Positions 58,966-64,000 of a stretch of 64,000 nt of DNA are shown one piece after another. The first letter of the stretch is position 1, and each line of letters starts with the position of its first letter. Under the pieces are notes generated by a model that saw nothing but the letters and a program-made list of their open reading frames with translations, was not told where the DNA came from and did not search any database. The translations under genes were made by a program, and so were the position numbers. This stretch comes from Candidatus Limimorpha caballi (GTDB taxonomy: Bacteria; Bacteroidota; Bacteroidia; Bacteroidales; F082): contig JAGHUX010000005.1 of assembly GCA_018064605.1 (NCBI GenBank), positions 1-64,000 on the forward strand. Direction: 5' to 3'.

Positions 58966-60039
58966 TTACATCTGCGATTTGAGGTAGAGTTTGCGGACAA
59001 ACTTCATGTCGTGGTCTGTCATTATCTTTACGAGTTGCTCGAAGCTGGTTTTTGTCGGATTCCAGCCGAGGAGGGTCTTGGCTTTGGTGGGGTCGCCGAG
59101 GAGCTGCTCGACTTCTGCGGGACGGAAGTATTTGGGATCGACTTCGACGAGAACTTTTCCGGTCTTGGTGTCTATTCCCTTCTCGTTCACGCCTTCGCCT
59201 TCCCATTTCAGCTCGATACCAACGTTCTTGAAGGCGAGGGTGGCGAACTCACGCACTGTGTGGTATTCGCCGGTTGCAATTACGAAGTCTTCGGGCTTTT
59301 CCTGCTGGAGGATGAGCCACATGCACTCCACATAGTCCTTGGCATAGCCCCAGTCACGGAGTGAGTTGAGGTTGCCGAGATAGAGTTTGTCCTGAAAACC
59401 TTGTGCGATGCGGGCTGCGGCAAGGGTGATTTTGCGGGTGACGAAGGTCTCTCCCCTGCGCTCGGATTCGTGATTGAAAAGGATGCCGTTGACTGCGAAC
59501 ATTCCGTACGATTCACGGTAGTTCTTGGTTATCCAGAATCCATACTGTTTTGCCACTCCGTACGGGCTTCTGGGATAGAAAGGCGTCGTCTCCTTCTGAG
59601 GCACTTCCTGCACGAGGCCGAAGAGTTCGGAGGTGGATGCCTGATAGATCTTGCATTTCTTTTCGAGTCCGAGGATGCGGACGGCTTCGAGGAGCCTCAG
59701 AACGCCTGTTGCATCGGCTTCGGCTGTGTATTCGGGGCAGTCGAATGACACCTTCACGTGACTCTGTGCGGCAAGGTTGTAGATTTCGTCCGGCTGAACG
59801 GTCTGGATGATGCGCACGAGGGAACTGCTGTCGGTCATATCTCCGTAGTGGAGGTTGACAAGGCGCTTCTGCTTCATGTCGCGTACCCATTCATCGAGGT
59901 AGAGGTGCTCGATGCGGCCCGTGTTGAACGAGCTGCTGCGGCGGATGATGCCGTGGACTTCATATCCTTTCTCCAAAAGAAACTCTGCCAGGAAGCTTCC
60001 GTCCTGACCTGTGATGCCTGTGATAAGGGCTGTTTTCAT
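58966..60039 (-). CDS. gmd: GDP-mannose 4,6-dehydratase
   Basis: This makes GDP-4-keto-6-deoxymannose, the precursor of GDP-L-fucose. Signatures are [132 protein letters not shown] and [18 protein letters not shown]. Length 357 is normal. It works with Fcl (57364-58305). Confidence 0.97.
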   Translation of the reverse strand: MKTALITGITGQDGSFLAEFLLEKGYEVHGIIRRSSSFNTGRIEHLYLDEWVRDMKQKRLVNLHYGDMTDSSSLVRIIQTVQPDEIYNLAAQSHVKVSFDCPEYTAEADATGVLRLLEAVRILGLEKKCKIYQASTSELFGLVQEVPQKETTPFYPRSPYGVAKQYGFWITKNYRESYGMFAVNGILFNHESERRGETFVTRKITLAAARIAQGFQDKLYLGNLNSLRDWGYAKDYVECMWLILQQEKPEDFVIATGEYHTVREFATLAFKNVGIELKWEGEGVNEKGIDTKTGKVLVEVDPKYFRPAEVEQLLGDPTKAKTLLGWNPTKTSFEQLVKIMTDHDMKFVRKLYLKSQM

Positions 60040-60103
60040 TATATGTCTATTTTTTCTCTTGCATTTTGCGCATCAGGCGAGTCATTCGCGTTTCGCGCAA
60101 TTT

Positions 60104-61180
60104 TCATTTCGCGAGGTTGACAATCCCCTTCAACTCATTCTGTATATACTCCAGACTCGCAATCTTCTCCTTCGTCTCCTCCACATTCAGCCTCCTTGTG
60201 TTGTCGGAGTTGAATTCGGTCAGCACGTTTCTTTTCTCATCGCCCTCCTTGAAGAACTTATCGTAATTGAGCCCGCGGTTGTCGGCAGGGACGCGGTAGA
60301 AGTTGCCCATATCAACGGCTTTCGCACACTCCTCATTGGTCAGCAAGGTCTCGTACATCTTTTCCCCGTGACGGATGCCGATCACTTTGATTTCCTCTTT
60401 CTTCCCGCCAAAGAGCTCGCACACCGCCTCCGCCTGGGTCTGGATGGTGCAGGCTGGAGCCTTCTGCACAAGGATGTCTCCATTCTGACCGTTCTCAAAG
60501 GCGAAGAGCACGAGGTCAACAGCCTCTTCGAGGGACATGATAAACCTCGTCATCTTCGGTTCGGTGAGGGTGATAGGATTTCCGTTTCTTATCTGGTCAA
60601 TCCAGAGAGGAATGACAGAACCTCTGGAGCACATCACGTTGCCGTAGCGGGTGCAGCATATCTTGGTGCCGTTAAAGCTGCCGTCCTCATCGTAGGTGCC
60701 TGAATTGCGGGATTTTGCCACTGCTATCTTCTCTTCCAGAGCCTTGCTGATTCCCATTGCATTGATAGGGTAAGCAGCCTTATCTGTTGAAAGACAAATC
60801 ACACACTTTACCCCGGCATCGATGGCGGTTTCGAGTACGTTGTCAGTACCTATCACATTGGTCTTGACTGCCTCCATAGGGAAGAATTCGCAACTCGGCA
60901 CCTGCTTGAGTGCTGCCGCATGGAAGATGTAATCCACTCCCTTCATTGCACCCTTGAGGGTGGATTTGTTGCGCACATCGCCGATATAGAACTTTATCTT
61001 CCCTGCCACCTCGGGCATCTTGGCCTGATACTCGTGGCGCATATCGTCCTGCTTCTTCTCGTCGCGTGAGAAGATACGAATTTCACCAATATCAGTTCTC
61101 AAAAAACGATTTAGAACTGCGTTTCCGAAACTTCCGGTACCACCGGTTATCATCAATGTTTTACCTGCAAAAATGCTCAT
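60104..61180 (-). CDS. capE: UDP-GlcNAc 4,6-dehydratase/5-epimerase (CapE/WbjB-like)
   Basis: This enzyme starts UDP-L-FucNAc synthesis. It has TLMITGGTGSFGNAVLNRFL, IFSRDEKKQDDMRHEY, YIFHAAALKQVPSCEFFPMEAVKTNVIGTDNV, CLSTDKAAYPINAMGISKALEEKI (M-x3-K catalytic site) and RYGNVMCSRGSVIPLWIDQI, all typical of the CapE/WbjB group. Length 358 is slightly above the usual ~340. The partner genes capG (61749-62909) and capF (right edge) are present, so the pathway is complete apart from interruption by a four-helix-bundle gene and a PRTase gene. Confidence 0.93.
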   Translation of the reverse strand: MSIFAGKTLMITGGTGSFGNAVLNRFLRTDIGEIRIFSRDEKKQDDMRHEYQAKMPEVAGKIKFYIGDVRNKSTLKGAMKGVDYIFHAAALKQVPSCEFFPMEAVKTNVIGTDNVLETAIDAGVKCVICLSTDKAAYPINAMGISKALEEKIAVAKSRNSGTYDEDGSFNGTKICCTRYGNVMCSRGSVIPLWIDQIRNGNPITLTEPKMTRFIMSLEEAVDLVLFAFENGQNGDILVQKAPACTIQTQAEAVCELFGGKKEEIKVIGIRHGEKMYETLLTNEECAKAVDMGNFYRVPADNRGLNYDKFFKEGDEKRNVLTEFNSDNTRRLNVEETKEKIASLEYIQNELKGIVNLAK

Positions 61181-61208
61181 GTTGTAAATGTTTGTTGTAT
61201 ATACTTTG

Positions 61209-61283
61209 TCAATGAGTCAACGAGTCAACGAGTCAACGAGTCAACGAGAACTTGTTGTCTTGTTGACTTAGAACCTTGTTGAC
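61209..61283. repeat. GAGTCAAC 8-bp tandem array and TTGTTGACTT units
   Basis: GAGTCAAC is repeated four times in direct tandem (61214-61248), followed by TTGTTGACTTAGAACC-type units in the opposite sense that run on into the end of the four-helix-bundle gene. GTTGACTC is the complement of GAGTCAAC. Confidence 0.85.
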
Positions 61284-61646
61284 TTAGAGCCTTGTTGACT
61301 TCGCATTTAGTGAATCTTGAAGACGAACAATGCCTGTAGAGATTTTTTTGAGTTGCGATTGCAGTTCGACTCTCCGCTCAGGAGAACAAAAGTTGAAATC
61401 TTCACAGAGATAAAGCATTGAACGCACCTCGCCACAACTACCTTTGGCAATGTTTAGGAAGTTAATAAACTTTGCATCAGAGCCTGACTCTGAGCCTTCA
61501 GCAATGTTGTTCATGATGCTGACTGCCGCCCTTTGTATTTGATCACGAAAACCATAATCCTTGCAAGTAGCCATCATTTTGTAGATAGCATTGACAAAGA
61601 TTCTTGATTCATTCCAAATGAAAAGATTTTCTATTGATCTATCCAT
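61284..61646 (-). CDS. Four-helix-bundle protein (S23/TIGR02436 type)
   Basis: This 120-residue member has SIENLFIWNESRIFVNAIYKMM, FRDQIQRAAVSIMNNIAEGSESGSDAKFINFLNIAKGSCGEVRSMLYLCEDF. The AAVSIMNNIAEG signature block is clear. It lies between capG and capE and is bracketed by GTTGACT arrays on both sides, the left one with units in both orientations. It is the third such gene in the window. Function unknown; S23 relatives live inside 23S rRNA intervening sequences, which are also bounded by inverted repeats. Confidence 0.9.
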   Translation of the reverse strand: MDRSIENLFIWNESRIFVNAIYKMMATCKDYGFRDQIQRAAVSIMNNIAEGSESGSDAKFINFLNIAKGSCGEVRSMLYLCEDFNFCSPERRVELQSQLKKISTGIVRLQDSLNAKSTRL

Positions 61647-61647
61647 A

Positions 61648-61745
61648 CCTGTTGACCTGTTGACCTGTTGACTCAGAACCCTGTTGACTTGTTGACTTGC
61701 TGACTTGTTGACTTGTTGACTTGTTGACTTGTTGACTTGTTGACT
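61648..61745. repeat. TTGTTGAC 8-bp tandem array
   Basis: More than ten units of the TGTTGACT/TTGTTGAC type in tandem (CTGTTGACCTGTTGACC, then TTGTTGACTTGTTGACT) run from the four-helix-bundle start to the capG stop. The same family appears in coding sequence in capF at about 63953-63982. Confidence 0.9.
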
Positions 61746-61748
61746 TTA

Positions 61749-62909
61749 TTAAAACTTCCTCCACACCATCTTATTCACTATCCCGACATAGCTCTGAATT
61801 ATCTTCACCACCTTGGTGCTGACGTTCTCGTCGGTGTAGTTCGGCACGGGAATGCCGTGGTCGCCGTTGGCGTTCATCTCCACGGCTGTGTCAACCGCCT
61901 GAAGCAGACCTTTCTCGTCGATGCCGCTGATGAAGAAGCAGCCTTTGTCGAGGGCCTCGGGGCGCTCGGTGCTGGTGCGGATGCAGACGGCAGGGAACGG
62001 ATGCCCGATGCTGGTGAAGAAACTGGATTCTTCGGGAAGTGTGCCGCTGTCGGAGACCACCGCGAAGGCGTTCATCTGCAGGCAGTTGTAGTCGTGGAAG
62101 CCGAGCGGCTCGTGCTGAATGACGCGAGTGTCCAACTTGAAGCCTGATGCCTGAAGCCTGTTCCTGCTTCTTGGATGGCAGCTGTAGAGTATCGGCATGT
62201 CGTACTTCTCGGCCATGGCGTTGATGGCATTGAAGAGGCTCAGGAAATTCTTCTCGGTGTCGATGTTCTCCTCGCGGTGGGCGGAGAGGAGGATGTATCT
62301 GCCTTTCTCAAGACCCAAGCGTTTGTGCACGTCCGACGCCTCGATTTCAGCGAGGTTGTTGTGCAGAACCTCCGCCATTGGGGAGCCTGTCACGTATGTG
62401 CGCTCTCTTGGAAGACCACATTCGGCAAGGTAGCGGCGCGCGTGCTCGCTGTAGGCCATGTTGACATCACTGATAATATCAACGATTCTGCGGTTGGTTT
62501 CTTCCGGAAGGCATTCGTCCTTGCAGCGGTTTCCCGCCTCCATGTGAAAAATAGGGATGTGAAGACGCTTGGCTCCAATAACGCTGAGACAGGAGTTGGT
62601 ATCGCCGAGAACCAACACCGCATCTGGCTTGATCTCGACCATCAGCTTGTATGACTTGTCGATGATGTTGCCCATTGTCTCGCCGAGGTCTGCTCCCACA
62701 GCATTCATATATACGTCCGGGTCTGCGAGCTTCAGGTCGCGGAAGAATATGCCGTTGAGGTTGTAGTCGTAGTTCTGCCCCGTATGAGCCAGGATGCAGT
62801 CGAAATACTGTCTGCATTTGTTTATCACCGCCGCCAGACGGATAATTTCCGGTCTTGTGCCCACTATGATGAGCAACTTGAGTTTTCCGTTGTTATTGAA
62901 TGATGCCAT
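61749..62909 (-). CDS. capG: UDP-2-acetamido-2,6-dideoxy-L-talose 2-epimerase (CapG/WbjD-like)
   Basis: This 386-residue WecB-fold enzyme is of the FucNAc branch rather than the ManNAc branch: LLIIVGTRPEIIRLAAVINKCRQYFDCILAHTGQNYDYNLNGIFF, VLVLGDTNSCLS, IPIFHMEAGNRCKDECLPEETNRRIVDIISDVNMAYSEHARRYL, TGSPMAEVL, LLSAHREENID, FAVVSDSGTLPEESSFF. It performs the last step to UDP-L-FucNAc. It starts 17 bp after the PRTase-like gene ends and needs CapE and CapF products. Confidence 0.92.
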   Translation of the reverse strand: MASFNNNGKLKLLIIVGTRPEIIRLAAVINKCRQYFDCILAHTGQNYDYNLNGIFFRDLKLADPDVYMNAVGADLGETMGNIIDKSYKLMVEIKPDAVLVLGDTNSCLSVIGAKRLHIPIFHMEAGNRCKDECLPEETNRRIVDIISDVNMAYSEHARRYLAECGLPRERTYVTGSPMAEVLHNNLAEIEASDVHKRLGLEKGRYILLSAHREENIDTEKNFLSLFNAINAMAEKYDMPILYSCHPRSRNRLQASGFKLDTRVIQHEPLGFHDYNCLQMNAFAVVSDSGTLPEESSFFTSIGHPFPAVCIRTSTERPEALDKGCFFISGIDEKGLLQAVDTAVEMNANGDHGIPVPNYTDENVSTKVVKIIQSYVGIVNKMVWRKF

Positions 62910-62925
62910 ATCTATTTTATTTTTT

Positions 62926-63729
62926 TCATCCCATTTCTGCCATCAGATTCTTGCGTCCAAGGAGGCTGAAGATGGTGATGGAGTTGTCTTCGTTGAGTAT
63001 TCTGAGCGTCCTGAGTATTTCGTTCAGGGTGGAGCCGCTGGTGGTGATGTCGTCAATGACGAGGATGTTCTGTTTTTTTATCGTTGTGCACAGCGTCCGG
63101 TCTTCCTCCGTGGCAAATTTCAAGAACTGAAGCATATACGGACGTAGTTTGCTCTTCTTCACGTCTTTTGCTATGGTGAAGTAGTCTTTGCTGTGGATGA
63201 GATCCATCATCTTGCCGATGGAGGCAAGTGCTTCGTCTTTCTGCGCCTGGGTGTATCTGGGGCGGCCGTTTTCGAGTACGTCATCAAGATACTGCCTTGT
63301 ATAGGCGTCCGTGTCAAATGCGATGCTTGACGGAAGTGCCTTGACGAGTTGCATCTGTCTGAGTGTGGGCTGGGCAAAACGGTAGATGTAACGGAGCATA
63401 TACTGGTTGACCTGACTGGAAGATTCGGGGTAGATGACAAGGTCGTAATCGTATAGGTTAATCTTATTGTTCAGATCATTGATTGCTTTCTGGATGAAGT
63501 TGGACAGATTTTCGTCTTTCTGGATGGAGGGCGAAAATTTTACGTACTGGATGAACTTCGTTCTTGTCTCACTGTCTATTTCGGGCTCGAATTCGTAGCC
63601 GTAGTAGAAGCATTTGCCGAACGCCTCCACCTGATAGCCACTGCCTGTGAGGGTTATCAGGTCGCTCGTTCCATCGTGCTCGAAGTCGAACTGGAACTTC
63701 TGCTTCTCTATGTCGAACGTTATGCCCAT
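62926..63729 (-). CDS. Phosphoribosyltransferase-like protein (ComF-type C-terminus)
   Basis: The C-terminal part has the PRPP-binding loop of type I phosphoribosyltransferases, QNILVIDDITTSGSTLNEIL, and LVIYPESSSQVNQYMLRYI may be the preceding motif. The N-terminal ~90 residues (FDIEKQKFQFDFEHDGTSDLITLTGSGYQ) are beta-rich and unrecognised. ComF-like proteins are linked to DNA uptake, but many PRTase-fold proteins are regulatory. I prefer the ATG at 63729 because the longer frame begins at a TTG inside capF. Its place between capF and capG, normally adjacent genes, is unusual. Confidence 0.72.
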   Translation of the reverse strand: MGITFDIEKQKFQFDFEHDGTSDLITLTGSGYQVEAFGKCFYYGYEFEPEIDSETRTKFIQYVKFSPSIQKDENLSNFIQKAINDLNNKINLYDYDLVIYPESSSQVNQYMLRYIYRFAQPTLRQMQLVKALPSSIAFDTDAYTRQYLDDVLENGRPRYTQAQKDEALASIGKMMDLIHSKDYFTIAKDVKKSKLRPYMLQFLKFATEEDRTLCTTIKKQNILVIDDITTSGSTLNEILRTLRILNEDNSITIFSLLGRKNLMAEMG

Positions 63730-63763
63730 ATACTTTGTTTGTTGAATTTGTAAAATTTGGGAT

Positions 63764-64000
63764 CTAAACCGGATCCCCAAAAGTGTCGGGATGCTGAGGG
63801 TCGAAAATCTCGTTGCAATACATCACCGTCACCAAATCCTCTGTGTCGGAGAGGTTTATTATATTATGTGTGTAGCCGGGGAGCATGATGACGCTCTGTA
63901 TCTTGTCGCCAGAAACCTCATAACTAATCACTCCGTTTTGGTCAACATGACAACAAGTCAACGAGTCAACGAGTTCTTTATTTTTCTCTATCTGATCGGG
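63764..64000 (-). CDS. capF: CapF/WbjC-like reductase, C-terminal part only (runs off right edge)
   Basis: The frame is open from base 64000 and encodes a cupin-type C-terminus: YEVSGDKIQSVIMLPGYTHNIINLSDTEDLVTV, NEIFDPQHPDTF. The PGYTHNI and FDPxxPDTF blocks are diagnostic of CapF/WbjC/FnlB, the epimerase-reductase of UDP-L-FucNAc synthesis. The stretch NKELVDSLTCCHVDQNG is encoded by GTTGACT-type repeat units (63953-63982) and looks inserted. The N-terminal ~300 residues lie outside the window. Confidence 0.88.
   Translation of the reverse strand, partial: PDQIEKNKELVDSLTCCHVDQNGVISYEVSGDKIQSVIMLPGYTHNIINLSDTEDLVTVMYCNEIFDPQHPDTFGDPV

Noticed and set aside
61209-61745. Possible CRISPR array
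   Set aside because: The units are ~8 bp in tandem without unique spacers, and no cas gene is near.
62130-62165. A repeat-like GAAGCCTGATGCCTGAAGCCTG stretch in capG
   Set aside because: The encoded SRNRLQASGFKLDTRV has the normal family length and matches conserved positions, so it is probably chance rather than an insertion.

Overview
The window looks like part of a Bacteroidota (Bacteroidales, Bacteroides/Prevotella-like) chromosome and is almost entirely one surface-polysaccharide (capsule/O-antigen type) biosynthesis locus. The evidence is gene content typical of Bacteroidales capsule loci (WbuC cupins, CapK, LicD, an uncharacterised nucleotidyltransferase family, an IS66 element), mostly no clear Shine-Dalgarno sequences, and the intergenic short-repeat arrays common in that order. 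Every convincing gene lies on the minus strand, so transcription runs from 64000 towards 1. Both ends are cut: capF runs off the right edge and wecB off the left edge. No rRNA, tRNA or CRISPR array was recognised.

Layout in transcription order. (1) 57.3-64 kb: UDP-L-FucNAc genes (capF partial, capG, capE) and GDP-L-fucose genes (gmd, fcl), interrupted by two four-helix-bundle genes wrapped in inverted short-repeat arrays and by a ComF-like phosphoribosyltransferase. (2) 50.6-57.3 kb: an accessory or defence-like island holding an MBL-fold hydrolase, a 4-TM protein, a protein with a HEPN-like R-x4-H motif, WbuC, a GHKL ATPase with a STAS-like protein and a TM/coiled-coil protein, and gene fragments. 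(3) 47.7-50.4 kb: UDP-glucuronate 4-epimerase, a DUF4145 protein and a third four-helix-bundle gene. (4) 41.5-47.5 kb: a Dlt-like acyl-esterification module (adenylating enzyme, two GNATs, MaoC, carrier protein, MBOAT, SGNH-like). (5) 29-41.5 kb: Wzx, RmlB, RmlA, a tandem FdtA, MaoC, CitE-like, two PglD-like acetyltransferases, Wzy, glycosyltransferases and FdtB, consistent with a dTDP-3-amino-3,6-dideoxyhexose.

(6) 21-29 kb: a glycosyltransferase, paralogous hexapeptide acyltransferases, a sugar-transferase/aminotransferase fusion, ATP-grasp, CapK and another glycosyltransferase. (7) 12.3-21 kb: ATP-grasp, LicD, PEP mutase and phosphonopyruvate decarboxylase, then a tightly coupled four-gene cassette (phosphoesterase, SDR, nucleotidyltransferase, Rossmann protein), probably building and attaching a phosphonate or phospho-substituent. 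(8) 5.9-12 kb: an aminotransferase, a decayed IS66 element with non-matching gene fragments on its two sides, nucleotidyltransferase, WbuC and HA-domain genes. (9) 2.8-5.9 kb: a DarT/DarG toxin-antitoxin pair preceded by a second DarT-like protein fused to an HD domain. (10) 1-2.8 kb: a UDP-GlcNAc 4,6-dehydratase-like enzyme, a 5'-truncated wecC and partial wecB.

The most unusual signals are the DarT-HD + DarT + DarG operon; five poly-G tracts of 8-10 bases inside coding genes, two of which lie just upstream of the next start codon and one of which forms the junction of a gene fusion; several families of short intergenic repeats that also appear inside coding sequences in frame; and three four-helix-bundle genes, each tied to its own repeat family.
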